Counted from the stretch's first letter, positions 53,108 through 62,735 are shown. The stretch is 64,000 nucleotides of DNA from Salinispora mooreana (GCF_000379065.1 NZ_KB900614.1:2099149-2163148), one strand, 5' to 3'. Program-made: numbers and translations. Notes: generated by a model from the letters alone, not told the origin.

Positions 53108-54048
53108 CGCACCCGAATCCTCGGATCGAGGCGAGCGTAGAGGAGATCCACCAGGAGGTTGACCAACAGGAACAGCGCCGCCACGAGCAGGATCGCCCCC
53201 TGGAGCACGGGATAGTCCCGGGCCTGCACCGCGTCGTAGGTGAGTCGGCCCACCCCGGGCCAGGCGAAGAGCACCTCGATCACGATCACGCCGCCGAGCA
53301 GGCTGGCCAGCTGCACCGCCACGACGGTGACCACCGGGATCAGCGCGTTCCGCAGGACGTGCCGCACCACCACCACGCGGGTGGGTAGCCCCTTCGCCTC
53401 GGCGGTGCGGACATAGTCCTCAGCGAGCACCTCCAGCACGGAGGATCGGATGAACCTGGTCAAGATCGACGCGGTGACCAGGCCGACCGTGACCGCCGGG
53501 AGAACCACGTGTGACGCCCAGCCGACGGGATCCTCGGTGAGGGCCACGTAACCCGAGGGCGGAAGCCAACCCAGCACCCCCGCGAAGAGCAGGATGCCCA
53601 TAATGCCCATCCAGAAGTCGGGTACCGAGACTCCGAACTGGCTGAACACCCGCGCGGCGTGGTCGAACACCGAGCCGCTACGCAGGGCCGAGAGCACTCC
53701 CAACGGGAAGGCGACCAAGAGCGCGAAGACAACCGCGGTGATCGCCAGGGAGAGCGTCGCGGGCAGCCGCTCCAACACGATCTCAGTCACTGGCCGACCA
53801 CTGCGGAAGCTGACTCCGAGATCGCCGGTCAACGCGTGCCCGACGTAACTGGCGTACTGCACCGGCAGCGGCTGGTCCAGCCCCGCCCGCGAGCGCAGCG
53901 CCTCGTACGTCTCGGGGTCGAAGCGGGTGCCGAGCGCCACCCGCACCGGATCACCGGGGACGAGTTGCAGCAGCAGGAACACCACCAACGTCACGCCGAG
54001 GAGAACGATGCCGGACTGGAGCAGCCGGCGCAGGATGAAGCGGGTCAC
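53104..54048 (-). CDS. Oligopeptide ABC importer permease (OppB/DppB-like)
   Basis: A 314-aa permease. It starts with the family opening F-I-L-R-R-L-L-Q-S and has P-G-D-P-V-R and the EAA-type loop A-E-A-K-G-L-P-T-R-V-V-V-V-R-H-V-L-R-N. Second gene of the operon, 50 nt after the binding-protein gene. Confidence 0.93.
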   Translation of the reverse strand: MTRFILRRLLQSGIVLLGVTLVVFLLLQLVPGDPVRVALGTRFDPETYEALRSRAGLDQPLPVQYASYVGHALTGDLGVSFRSGRPVTEIVLERLPATLSLAITAVVFALLVAFPLGVLSALRSGSVFDHAARVFSQFGVSVPDFWMGIMGILLFAGVLGWLPPSGYVALTEDPVGWASHVVLPAVTVGLVTASILTRFIRSSVLEVLAEDYVRTAEAKGLPTRVVVVRHVLRNALIPVVTVVAVQLASLLGGVIVIEVLFAWPGVGRLTYDAVQARDYPVLQGAILLVAALFLLVNLLVDLLYARLDPRIRVR

Positions 54049-54098
54049 CTGGGGTGACCCGTCAACTCACTGAGCATCACCAGGAAGGTCCCGCCAAC

Positions 54099-55631
54099 TC
54101 ACCGGGCAAGAGCGATGTCGCGGAACCGGATCGCCCGGTCGGCGCGAACCTCGTAGCCGCTGACCTGCGCGGACCAGCCCTGCACCACATCCGGGTTGTA
54201 GAGGTAGAGGTAGCTGGCATCGTCGACGATCTGCTTGGCCGCCTGCTCGTACCGCTGCTTCCGCGCGGCCTGGTCAGTCTCGGTCCGGGCCTGGTCGAGC
54301 AGGTTGTCCACGGCCGGGTTGCGGTATCCGTGGAAGTTGAAGGTGCCGGCGCTGTGGTGCTGGGCGTAGTAGAACTCGTCGGGGTCAATGTTGCCCAGCC
54401 AACCGAGCATGAACGAGTCGAAGTTTCCCTTGCCCTGCTCGTCAAGCCACTGGGCGAAGTCCAGCGTACGGATCTTGACAGCGATGCCGATCTCCTTGAG
54501 CTGCGCCGCGATGACCTGCGCCGCGGTCACCGTCTCCGGGTACTCGTTGGTGACCATCAGATCCATGGTCAGATCGGTCCCTCCAGCCTCGGCCAGCAGC
54601 CGCTTCGCCTGCGCCAGGTCCTGCTGGTACGGCGCGTAGTCGTAGTAGAAGGTGCTGTCCTTCGGAATGGCGGTCTGGTTGACCGTCGCCAGCCCGAACT
54701 TGGCGGCCTTGGTGATCGCCGCCCGGTCGAGCGCGAAGGCGACCGCTCGGCGCACGTTGACATCGTCATACGGCTTGCGAGCCTGGTTGAGAGCCAGGTA
54801 CCAGTAGTCGCTCGACGCCGCGGAGCGCACGACGAGGTCGTCCTGTTCACGAAGCGCCGACACCTGCTGCGGCGGCAGGTTGTCGGTCCACTGCACCTCG
54901 CCGCTACGCAGATTCTGCAGGGCCACCGTCGGATCCTGCACGAAGGTGAAGGTCACTCCGTCCAACTTGGGCTTCGTACCCCAGTAGTTGTCGTTGCGGA
55001 CCAGCTTGATGCTGTCCCCGGCGCTGTAGGAGGAGACGGCGAACGGGCCACTACCGATCGGCGCCGTCTTCACCGCCCCGGATTCCACGTTGGACTTCTT
55101 CACGATCGCCATCCCCTTGAAGCCACCGAGGCTGGCGAGCAGGTTCGGGGTGGGCGCGGTCAGCCGCACGACGACGGTGCCCGGATCCGGGGCCGTCACC
55201 GACTCGACGGTGGCGAACCGGTACGCGGCGTTCAGCTCCTCGTCGATGATCCGGTTGTACGAGTAGACCACGTCCTCGGCGGTGAGCGGGGACCCGTCGC
55301 TGAAAGTCACCTCCGCCCGAAGGGTGAACGTCCAGGTCAGCTGGTCGTCGCTGGTGTCCCACTCGGTCGCCAGGGCAGGCTTCATCGCCAGGTTCGCGTC
55401 CGGCTCGACGAGCGTGTCGTAGACATTCTCGAGCACCTGGAAGCTGGGATAGGCCGAGGTGTGGTGTGGGTCCAGCTGATCCGGCTCCCCGCTGATCGCG
55501 GCGGTGAGCACCCCACCGGCGCCGGCCTGCCCCTCGTCGACCTCGACGCCCTCCCCGGCGCTGCAGCCCGCCAGCAGACCGAACGTCACGGCGAGCGCGA
55601 CACCGGCCCCCCGGAATCTCTTGCTGGACAT
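54099..55631 (-). CDS. Peptide-binding lipoprotein (OppA/DppA-like)
   Basis: A 510-aa family 5 solute-binding protein. The signal peptide ends in the lipobox L-L-A-G-C at about residue 22. The mature part has S-G-E-P-D-Q-L-D-P-H, A-T-E-W-D-T-S-D-D-Q-L-T-W-T-F and F-S-D-G-S-P-L-T-A-E-D-V-V-Y-S, all standard for the family. First gene of the operon; the promoter should lie in the 105-nt gap after the zwf stop. It captures peptides or nickel-like complexes; the ligand is not predictable. Confidence 0.93.
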   Translation of the reverse strand: MSSKRFRGAGVALAVTFGLLAGCSAGEGVEVDEGQAGAGGVLTAAISGEPDQLDPHHTSAYPSFQVLENVYDTLVEPDANLAMKPALATEWDTSDDQLTWTFTLRAEVTFSDGSPLTAEDVVYSYNRIIDEELNAAYRFATVESVTAPDPGTVVVRLTAPTPNLLASLGGFKGMAIVKKSNVESGAVKTAPIGSGPFAVSSYSAGDSIKLVRNDNYWGTKPKLDGVTFTFVQDPTVALQNLRSGEVQWTDNLPPQQVSALREQDDLVVRSAASSDYWYLALNQARKPYDDVNVRRAVAFALDRAAITKAAKFGLATVNQTAIPKDSTFYYDYAPYQQDLAQAKRLLAEAGGTDLTMDLMVTNEYPETVTAAQVIAAQLKEIGIAVKIRTLDFAQWLDEQGKGNFDSFMLGWLGNIDPDEFYYAQHHSAGTFNFHGYRNPAVDNLLDQARTETDQAARKQRYEQAAKQIVDDASYLYLYNPDVVQGWSAQVSGYEVRADRAIRFRDIALAR

Positions 55632-55736
55632 GGTCCCCCCTGTGGACTCTTCCCGGCACAGTGAACGATCACGTGAGTCTCACTCTCGAGCCGGACCATG
55701 TCAAAAATCGTGGCGGATACCTACCCGGCACCGGAG

Positions 55737-57182
55737 TCAGCCCTCGGTCGCCATGCCCGGCACCGGGGTCAATAGGGAATCCTCCGGGCCCCAGCTGCCC
55801 GCCGGGTACTCCCGCAACGGCACCGCCCCCGCCCGCCAGCACTCCAGCACCGGAGCGACGATCCGCCAGCAGTCCTCGGCGGTATCCCCCCGGACCGACA
55901 GTGTCGGGTCGCCGTCGAAGGCACCGCGGAGCACCTCCCCGTACGGCGGCAGATCCCCCGGGCCGAAGTCGGCCACCAGGTGCACCTGGCTCAGCTCCAG
56001 CGGGTTCCCGGGGCCGTTGATGTTCACGTCGAGGCCGAGCCGGTCCGGGCCGAAGCCAATCCGCAGCCGGTCGGGCTGGTCATACCCGATCAGTCCGGAC
56101 GGCACCCGGGGTGGTTGCTTGAACGTGACCACGGCCTCCTTGCGGCGCGCCGCGAGCCCCTTACCGGTACGTAGCCGGAACGGCACGCCGGCCCAGCGCC
56201 AGGTGTCGACGCAGAGCACCAGCTCGGCGAATGTCTCGGTACCCCGGCTCGGGTCAACACCGGGCTCGTCGGCGTACCCGGGCAGCCGCTGCCCGTTGGC
56301 CTCCCCCGCCGTGTACCGACCCCGACGGCTCCACGTCGCCGGGTCCTCCGCCCACACCCGGGTGGCCCGCAGCACCTGCGCCTTGCGGCCCCGCAGGTCC
56401 CGGGCGTCGAGGGTGGGCGGGGCGTCCATCGCGATCAACGCGAGAACCTGGAGCAGGTGACTCTGCACCATGTCGATGAGCGCGCCGGCGCCGTCGTAGT
56501 ATCCGGCCCGGCCGGCCAGACCCAGTGTCTCGTCGAAAACAATGTCCACGCAGGCCACATGCGCGGCGCTCAGCATCGGCTCGAAGATCCGGTTGGCGAA
56601 GCGCAGCCCGAGGATGTTCATCACCGTGGACTTACCGAGAAAGTGGTCGATGCGGTAGATCTGCTCCTCCGGCACCAGCCGGGCCAGCACCTCATTGAGG
56701 GAGCGGGCCGAGACAGCGTCGGTGCCGAAGGGCTTCTCCAACATCAGCCGGGTGCCCGGTGGCAGGCCGATCTGGGTGAACGCGGCGGCGGCTCGGGCGG
56801 TGATCGCCGGCGGCAGCGCGAAAAAGATCACGAGTTGGTCGTGACAGTTCGACAACAGCCGGCGTAGATCCTCCTCCTTCGTCACGTCGGCGGGCAGATA
56901 GCAGGTGGTGCGGACCACCTCCTTGACTCGGGGACCGGTCGCGCCCGCCGCGGCGAAGGCATCCGCCACCCGGCGGCGCCAACGCTCGTCATCCCAAACG
57001 TCCACGCCGCTGCCGAGCACGTGGAGATTCGGGTGGGCACCGGTGGCCACCAGCCGCCCCAGACCCGGCAGCAGCAGCCGCTCGGCCAGATCACCGGTCG
57101 CACCCAGCAGGAGCAACGTCTGGGGGCGACGATCCCCCCGATCGGCGGGGTGACCAGCGGGGTCGGACTGCGAGGTCGTCAT
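55737..57182 (-). CDS. zwf: Glucose-6-phosphate dehydrogenase
   Basis: A 481-aa enzyme of the oxidative pentose phosphate pathway. The cofactor motif is L-L-G-A-T-G-D-L-A-E-R-L-L-L-P near residue 25. The active site reads Y-R-I-D-H-F-L-G-K (about 185), and the C-terminal half has L-R-T-G-K-G-L-A-A-R-R-K. ATG 57182 with GTGGGGG just upstream is preferred to a longer open frame. It lacks opcA, tal and tkt neighbours, so it may be a secondary isozyme. Confidence 0.9.
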   Translation of the reverse strand: MTTSQSDPAGHPADRGDRRPQTLLLLGATGDLAERLLLPGLGRLVATGAHPNLHVLGSGVDVWDDERWRRRVADAFAAAGATGPRVKEVVRTTCYLPADVTKEEDLRRLLSNCHDQLVIFFALPPAITARAAAAFTQIGLPPGTRLMLEKPFGTDAVSARSLNEVLARLVPEEQIYRIDHFLGKSTVMNILGLRFANRIFEPMLSAAHVACVDIVFDETLGLAGRAGYYDGAGALIDMVQSHLLQVLALIAMDAPPTLDARDLRGRKAQVLRATRVWAEDPATWSRRGRYTAGEANGQRLPGYADEPGVDPSRGTETFAELVLCVDTWRWAGVPFRLRTGKGLAARRKEAVVTFKQPPRVPSGLIGYDQPDRLRIGFGPDRLGLDVNINGPGNPLELSQVHLVADFGPGDLPPYGEVLRGAFDGDPTLSVRGDTAEDCWRIVAPVLECWRAGAVPLREYPAGSWGPEDSLLTPVPGMATEG

Positions 57183-57381
57183 ACCCCCACCATGCCCTGC
57201 CGGGCCGGTCGGTACGGCCCGGTTCGGCGGGGACCGCCCGCCAGTCACGGTGATGCCTCGTTCCGGCCGCCGACTCAGCCGGGTTTCCCGGTGTGATCAA
57301 CGCACGCGCCGCTCCGCGGTCGAACCGGCTGTTCGGCTCCCGGAGGCGGCGCGCCCGTGGTCAGCAGTCAGTGGTCGGCGA

Positions 57382-57687
57382 TCAGCGCTCCGTGCGGTCG
57401 GGAATCTCGGTACCCGACTCCCCCGGCCAGGCACCGATCGACTCCTCAGCGGCCCGTCCGCCGGTGCTCTCGTCGCCCAGGGTGAGATCACTGCGGGGCA
57501 GGCCGGCGAGCCCGGCCGGATCCCGAGTGGGCTGCTCGGCCGCATCGCTGTCCGGTTCGGCCAAGCCAGCCCGGCTCAGCATCTCGACCAACTCGTCGTG
57601 CGGCATGCGTTCGGTGTCCGCTATCCCGGCGCCACGCGCGATGGACCGCAGGGTAGCCAGATCCTGATCCGCGAAGGTTTCGGCCAT
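57382..57687 (-). CDS. Small Rho-N/SAP-like hypothetical protein
   Basis: A 101-aa acidic protein. The N-terminal segment L-A-T-L-R-S-I-A-R-G-A-G-I and M-P-H-D-E-L-V-E-M-L resembles the helix-extended-loop-helix of Rho N-terminal or SAP domains, which bind nucleic acids. The rest is disordered and Asp/Glu/Pro-rich. The ATG at 57687 begins right at the domain. Function is not known. Confidence 0.6.
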   Translation of the reverse strand: MAETFADQDLATLRSIARGAGIADTERMPHDELVEMLSRAGLAEPDSDAAEQPTRDPAGLAGLPRSDLTLGDESTGGRAAEESIGAWPGESGTEIPDRTER

Positions 57688-57769
57688 ACTGTTGGCTTCC
57701 CCGCCGGGCCGGCCAGAAACCTCCCGCCCCGACCGGGCCACGCTGTCCGCGGCCGGAATCGCTGCGAGT

Positions 57770-59362
57770 TCAGGTCGCGACGTGCCCGCGGCTCACCTGG
57801 TTGCCGCCGGCCCGCTTCGCGGCGTACATGGCACGGTCGGCGTCGGCGAGCGACATCCCGAGCGAGTGGGCGGCACCGCTGGCGACCCCGACGCTGACCC
57901 CCGTCCGCCACCGCGTCAGTCCGCTCACGGCGGCAACGGCCCGGAGGGCAACCTGTTCTGCGGCGGCGCAGTCGGCACCGGGGAGGATGGCGACGAACTC
58001 ATCACCGCCCAGCCGGGCCACGAAGTCACCCTTGCGGACGCTGGTCGTCAGCGCCTGCGCCACCGCGCGCAGCACCTCGTCCCCGGCGGCGTGCCCCTGC
58101 GAGTCGTTGATCCGCTTGAAGCAGTCGATGTCCAGGGCGAGCACCGCGATCCGGTGGTCGTCGGTCGTCCCCGGGGCCGCCAGGCCCCGCAGGAAGGTGT
58201 CGAGCCCACGCCGATTCGCCACCCCCGTGAGCGGGTCGGTCCGCGCCGCCCGCTCCGCCTGCTCATGCTGCCAACGCAGGAGGTCGTACGACTGCATCGT
58301 CGCCGCGGCGTGCAGCCAACGGTGCCGTTGGCGCCACAACAGCTCGGCCAGCGTGTCGCCGTAGGTGAGTCCGGGCCCGACGTCGCGCGATCCGTCCTTG
58401 GCCAGCAGTATCGCGTGCGTGCGGTGCAGTGCCGCGCAGGCCAGCCAGTCGGGGTCGGGCGGCAGGTCAGCAACGGCCGCTTCGATGACCCGCAGGGCCT
58501 CGTCCCGCCGGCCGCAACGGTTGAGTGCCACCGCGTGGAAGGGCCGGCAGAGCAGAAGCTCCGGCTGCTGGGCCGACACGCCGTACGCCTGGAGTTGGGC
58601 GAGGTGGCGGGGAATCTCGTCCGCCGCGCCGGCGGGATCCTGGCGGTCTGCGCGCGCGGACGCCGCGAAGAGCAACGCGGTGTGTCGCCAGACCTCCGCC
58701 TTCGGCCCGGAGGCCTCCGCCGCCGCCCGCACCGCGTTCTCCTCGGCCACGGTGAGGTGTTTCTCCGCCTCCGTGGCCTGGCCAACCTGGTACAGCTCCA
58801 GAGCCCACACCAGGTTGAGTTCGGCGAGGTTGCACAGCCACATCGCCCGGTTGCCGTTGTCCGGGTACGACGCCGGGAAGGTGGTCTCGTAGGCCGCCTG
58901 GAACTGGGGCGCGGCCAGCTCGTAAAGGCGCAGTTGGGCGTACCCGATCGCGATCCCGGTGTGCGCGTTGCCCGCAATCACCGGATCGGTCTCCCCGGCG
59001 AGCAGGGTGGTCTCTGCGGCGACCAGATCCCGGAGCACCGCGGAGATGTCGTGCTCGCGAAGGTCCAGGTCGCCGAGGCGCAGCCGTCTGATGGCGCGCA
59101 GGGACAGCGCGCACGAGCGCCAACCGGTGCTCCGTTCCCGATCCGCGGCGGCGAGCATCAGGTCGGCGGCGGCGACGGCGGCCCGCAGGTCACCAAGTCG
59201 GGTCAACGCCACGACCCGCACGAAGTGCATCGCCGCCGGCCCGTCACAGATGTCACCGGTGGGTTCCCGCAGCGCGGACTCGGCGACGGCCAGCACCTGG
59301 GCCGCGGCACCGGCCTGCGCTTCCTCGAGGAGGTGCAGGGCCCGGTGGGTCACATCATCCAT
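57770..59362 (-). CDS. Soluble TPR-like protein with GGDEF diguanylate cyclase domain
   Basis: A 530-aa cytosolic protein. Residues about 1-340 are repeated helix pairs of TPR type (A-L-H-L-L-E-E-A-Q-A-G-A, A-V-A-A-A-D-L-M-L-A-A-A). The GGDEF domain (about 365-525) has D-I-D-C-F-K-R-I-N-D, R-L-G-G-D-E-F-V-A-I-L and an I-site R-K-G-D five residues before GGDEF. It is therefore probably an active, product-inhibited cyclase making c-di-GMP. No EAL domain or membrane span is present. Confidence 0.9.
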   Translation of the reverse strand: MDDVTHRALHLLEEAQAGAAAQVLAVAESALREPTGDICDGPAAMHFVRVVALTRLGDLRAAVAAADLMLAAADRERSTGWRSCALSLRAIRRLRLGDLDLREHDISAVLRDLVAAETTLLAGETDPVIAGNAHTGIAIGYAQLRLYELAAPQFQAAYETTFPASYPDNGNRAMWLCNLAELNLVWALELYQVGQATEAEKHLTVAEENAVRAAAEASGPKAEVWRHTALLFAASARADRQDPAGAADEIPRHLAQLQAYGVSAQQPELLLCRPFHAVALNRCGRRDEALRVIEAAVADLPPDPDWLACAALHRTHAILLAKDGSRDVGPGLTYGDTLAELLWRQRHRWLHAAATMQSYDLLRWQHEQAERAARTDPLTGVANRRGLDTFLRGLAAPGTTDDHRIAVLALDIDCFKRINDSQGHAAGDEVLRAVAQALTTSVRKGDFVARLGGDEFVAILPGADCAAAEQVALRAVAAVSGLTRWRTGVSVGVASGAAHSLGMSLADADRAMYAAKRAGGNQVSRGHVAT

Positions 59363-59758
59363 CCGGCCTCCTCAGAAACAGCCTGACGCCAAGGGCAACC
59401 ATCATTGTGTGGCCTCATGACCATGGTCTCGTCAACCCTGGAGAGCGGAATTGATCCAGTTGTTGTTGCGGGGCGTCGGATTCCCGTCAACCCGGTGCGT
59501 GCTCCGCCGGATCAGCTGTGCCGGGCCGGTGCCACGTAGCCGGCATGGCCGGGAACCGCCCGGTGGGCCGAGCGGGGAAATACCCGTGGGGTCAGCCGGG
59601 ACGGCACCGGTCTCACCGACGGGCGGCTCGACAGCCCGCTGACCGCTGTGGCGGGTCGAGGGCAGGCCGGATGAGGCGCAGCGCGTGTTCCGGAGTGGAT
59701 GCAGTGGCCTGCGGCAGGCCGACACCCCAGGGGACGAGTCAGCAGGACCGATGCCGAC
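59363..59758. other. Gap between the GGDEF and CstA genes
   Basis: About 400 nt with no supported gene. It is upstream of the GGDEF gene and downstream of cstA; a GGDEF promoter is expected but could not be picked out. Confidence 0.35.
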
Positions 59759-61555
59759 TCATCGACGCTGGCTGTCCCCGGTGCTGGCCGCCGTGCTGTC
59801 GGTGGGTTCGGCTCCACGCTCGGTCCCGGTGGGATCCAGCGCGGGGCGGGGGCCAGGGATCGCCTCCGCCTCGGCCGCCGGCCCACCGGCCCGACGCAAC
59901 GCGAGCACCGCCTCCACGATCAGCCAGACCGCGAGCACGAAGATGATCGCGTCCAGCGGTGCCAGCACCCACTCGTCGGCCCGGACGAACTCACGTAGCT
60001 GCACGATCAGCGCCCACGTCGTCATTGCCAGCAGGAAGACCAGCGGTACGACGACCGCGACCGGGTTTCGTCGGCGCCGCAGCACCCAGACCGCGATCAC
60101 GGCCAACGCCAGGCCGGCGGTGAGCTGGTTGGTGGTGCCGAAGAGCCGCCATAGGACCCCGAAGGTGTAGCCGGCATCCCCGCCGCCGGGCAGCAACGCG
60201 AGCGCGAGCGGTGCGGCGATCGCCAGCAGGCCGGCCACCGTCAGGTTCCGCGCCACCCGCCGCCAGCCGACCAGTTCGGCGATCTCCTGGACGATGTAGC
60301 GCTGCAATCGGACGCCGGTATCCATCGTGGTGGCTGCGAACGAGATCACGACGACCGCGGCGAAGACGGTCGCGAGTTGGAACTCCACCCCCAGGTTGGC
60401 GGCGAAGCTGGCGATGCCGTTGACGAAGTTGCGGGTCGCCCCGCCCGATGCCGCGGCGTGGGTGGCGTACAGGTTGTCCCACTCGGCCCGGCTGGCGGCC
60501 ACCCCGGCCGTGACCGCGATGATCGACCCGAGGGCGAGGCTGCCCTCGCCGATCGCCCCGGCGTAGCCCACGTACCGGGCATCGGGTTCCCGGTCCAGCT
60601 GTTTCGCGGTGGTGCCCGAGGCCACCAGCGAGTGGAAGCCGGATATCGCCCCACAGGCGATAGTGATGAACAGGAACGGGAAGATGCTCGGCGAGCCGGC
60701 TGGCACGTCGTTGACCAACGGCGCCACGATCCGGTCCAGCCCGACCAGCACACCGACGAAGATGACCGCCAAGGCGATGAAGAGCTGGTGCGAGTTGATG
60801 TAGTCGCGTGGTTGCAGCAGCAGCCAGACCGGCAACCGCGAGGCGACGAAGGTGTACACGAAGAGAATGATCACCCAGAGGTCACGCGGCTGGGCGAACC
60901 CGAGCTGGTCGGCCAGCCCGGTGATCTCGATCGGCCAGATGTTACCCACCCAGATCAGCACGTAAAGGATGATCACGCCGGCGATCGACGGCACCAGGGC
61001 GGGGCGCCGGGTGCGGTAGATGTACTGGCCGATCGCGATGGCGAGGGGAATCTCCACCAAGATCGGGATAACCGCGCCCGGGTACGCGACGAGCAGGTTA
61101 CCGATCACCACCGCGAAGACCGCGTTGACCAGGGTGAGCAGGAAGAAGATGATGAGCAGGAAGAGCGCCCGAGCCCGCTTGCTGATCACGTCCGCGGTGA
61201 GGGTCCCGATGTTGCGGGCCCGGTGCCGCACCGAGACCGCCAACGCCCCGAAATCGTGGACACCGGCCGCGAAGATGGTGCCGAGCACCACCCAGGCCAA
61301 CGCCGGCCCCCACCCCCAGAACACGGCGATCGCGGGGCCGACGATCGGAGCTGCTCCGGCGACCGAGGTGAAGTGATGGCCGAAGAGCACGTGCCGATTG
61401 GTGGGGACGAAGTCCACCCCGTCGTTGAACTGGTGTGCCGGGGTGACATAGGTGGGGTCCAACCCGTACACCCGATCAGCGAGGTAACGCGAGTAGTACC
61501 GGTATCCGAGGGCGAACATCACCATGACCACGGCGACGACGACTACGGCGGGCAA
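59759..61555 (-). CDS. cstA: Carbon-starvation-type peptide/pyruvate transporter CstA
   Basis: A 598-aa membrane protein with about 16 hydrophobic spans. Family marks: Y-V-T-P-A-H-Q-F-N-D-G-V-D-F-V-P, L-F-G-H-H-F-T-S-V-A-G-A-A-P-I-V-G-P-A and A-G-V-H-D-F-G-A-L near the N-terminus. E. coli CstA and BtsT take up peptides or pyruvate. It is shorter than E. coli CstA. A near-consensus CRP/GlxR-type site and a small hairpin lie upstream, consistent with carbon control. Confidence 0.9.
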   Translation of the reverse strand: MPAVVVVAVVMVMFALGYRYYSRYLADRVYGLDPTYVTPAHQFNDGVDFVPTNRHVLFGHHFTSVAGAAPIVGPAIAVFWGWGPALAWVVLGTIFAAGVHDFGALAVSVRHRARNIGTLTADVISKRARALFLLIIFFLLTLVNAVFAVVIGNLLVAYPGAVIPILVEIPLAIAIGQYIYRTRRPALVPSIAGVIILYVLIWVGNIWPIEITGLADQLGFAQPRDLWVIILFVYTFVASRLPVWLLLQPRDYINSHQLFIALAVIFVGVLVGLDRIVAPLVNDVPAGSPSIFPFLFITIACGAISGFHSLVASGTTAKQLDREPDARYVGYAGAIGEGSLALGSIIAVTAGVAASRAEWDNLYATHAAASGGATRNFVNGIASFAANLGVEFQLATVFAAVVVISFAATTMDTGVRLQRYIVQEIAELVGWRRVARNLTVAGLLAIAAPLALALLPGGGDAGYTFGVLWRLFGTTNQLTAGLALAVIAVWVLRRRRNPVAVVVPLVFLLAMTTWALIVQLREFVRADEWVLAPLDAIIFVLAVWLIVEAVLALRRAGGPAAEAEAIPGPRPALDPTGTERGAEPTDSTAASTGDSQRR

Positions 61556-61595
61556 TACTGCCTCCCTGCGGTCGACCTGGGCGGAAGCGCCCCCC

Positions 61596-61617
61596 GCTGA
61601 TCAGGACCCCGATCAGC
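61596..61617 (-). promoter_or_regulatory. Small hairpin in the cstA leader region
   Basis: A 7-bp perfect inverted repeat (GCTGATC / GATCAGC) with an 8-nt loop, 40 nt upstream of the cstA start. Its role is unknown. Confidence 0.35.
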
Positions 61618-61619
61618 AA

Positions 61620-61635
61620 TGTAACGGGGGTCACA
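61620..61635. promoter_or_regulatory. CRP/GlxR-like binding site upstream of cstA
   Basis: TGTAA-CGGGGG-TCACA matches the TGTGA-N6-TCACA consensus at nine of ten half-site bases. It lies between divergent cstA and the PPOX-like gene, 65 nt from cstA and 31 nt from the other start. cstA is a known CRP target in E. coli; use here is inference. Confidence 0.5.
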
Positions 61636-61665
61636 TTCACCAGTCAATCGACGACACTAACTGCC

Positions 61666-62469
61666 ATGGATATCGACGCAGCGACCCGGCGCGCGGTGCG
61701 AGCGGCCACCGTGGGGGAATTCGGCTGGCTCGACAGCGCCGGCCGCCCGCACGCCCGTCCGGTCACGCCGCTGCTGCTGGACGACGAGCCGGCGATCGCG
61801 TTCCCCTACGCCGAGGCGGCCCTGGCCCGCCGGCTGGCCACCGCCCCCGAGGCCGCACTGGTGATCTCTGACGACCGACTCACCGGCCGGGATTGGCGGG
61901 CGGTGGTGATGCGCGGCCGACCCCGGCTGATCGAAGACCGGGACGGCACGCTCTTCTCCGACCGACTACTCCTGCAGGAGCTACGCAAGTATCCGCCGGC
62001 CCGGGCGTTCCTCGACTCACCGCTGCTGCGCCGCGAGCACTGGTGGTACCTGCCCCGGCTGATCGTGCCACTGGCGGTCACGACGAGTGCCCCGGTGGGC
62101 GTCCGCCGCGGGGGGCACGGCGAGGTGCTCGTTGTCAGCACCGCAGACCGGCGGCTGGCGGTGGAGACCGTGCGCCGGCTCGGCGGGGACAAACACCGCA
62201 TCCGGGTGGCGAGTCTCACCGGCGGGCCGCTGCCGACGGGAGCGGCGGTCCTGCTCGAACACGACTTCTCCCGCCCCGATCTGGAGCGATGGACACCGTG
62301 GTTGACCCGCGGCCGGCTGACCGGAGACAGGCTGGCCGTCGCCGAAGCACCCCACCGCGCCCCGCTGGCACCACCGCTCGGCATGTGGCAGCGGCTGACC
62401 CGGCACCGGCGACTCGCCCGAGCATGCCGCCGTGCCCTCAACGGCGAGGCTGACGCCCACCGGCCGTAG
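61666..62469 (+). CDS. PPOX-class flavin-dependent protein
   Basis: A 267-aa protein resembling pyridoxamine-phosphate-oxidase-like split-barrel proteins. The first 140 residues carry the core strands: G-E-F-G-W-L-D-S-A-G-R-P-H-A-R-P-V-T-P, an A-L-V-I-S-D-D strand and V-V-M-R-G-R-P-R-L. The remaining half is a separate alpha/beta part of unknown role. Substrate and cofactor (FMN or F420) cannot be decided. It is divergent from cstA. Confidence 0.65.
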   Translation: MDIDAATRRAVRAATVGEFGWLDSAGRPHARPVTPLLLDDEPAIAFPYAEAALARRLATAPEAALVISDDRLTGRDWRAVVMRGRPRLIEDRDGTLFSDRLLLQELRKYPPARAFLDSPLLRREHWWYLPRLIVPLAVTTSAPVGVRRGGHGEVLVVSTADRRLAVETVRRLGGDKHRIRVASLTGGPLPTGAAVLLEHDFSRPDLERWTPWLTRGRLTGDRLAVAEAPHRAPLAPPLGMWQRLTRHRRLARACRRALNGEADAHRP

Positions 62470-62604
62470 CGCACCCAGGCGAGCCAGGCCGCACCCGGCG
62501 GCTCATCGGTGACGCCCATCACGGAAGGGCAACTCTCCCCTCACCGAAGGGTAGAGTTCGGTCCCGGTCGTCGAGGTGCGGCTGCTGACCCCTCACGGTC
62601 CCTC

Positions 62605-62717
62605 CCGGGCAAAGGTTGCCCGGATCAGCCCCGGGTTTTCCAACCCAGACTGTTTGTGTACGAAATTCGGCACGTCCCGAGTTGGACGTGCCGATCTGTG
62701 TGCGCCCCGGCGCACAC
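62605..62717 (+). promoter_or_regulatory. Structured leader upstream of the SulP gene
   Basis: Three perfect hairpins in a row: CCGGGCAA / TTGCCCGG (62605-62623), an 11-bp stem TCGGCACGTCC / GGACGTGCCGA (62667-62694) and GTGTGCG / CGCACAC (62698-62717). The last ends 18 nt before the SulP start. No known riboswitch consensus was recognised. Confidence 0.5.
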
Positions 62718-62735
62718 CCGAGTGGAAACGGCCGT

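Noticed and set aside
54054..55664. Plus-strand open frame of 536 codons opposite the peptide-binding lipoprotein gene
   Set aside because: It is a GC-bias shadow: Arg/Val/Gly-rich, without domains or a ribosome binding site, and fully antisense to a clear OppA-like gene.
57692..59386. Plus-strand open frame of 564 codons opposite the GGDEF gene
   Set aside because: Antisense shadow with low-complexity composition; the minus strand has unmistakable GGDEF motifs.
60377..61600. Plus-strand open frame of 407 codons opposite cstA
   Set aside because: Asp/Arg/His-rich antisense shadow of a membrane protein gene.
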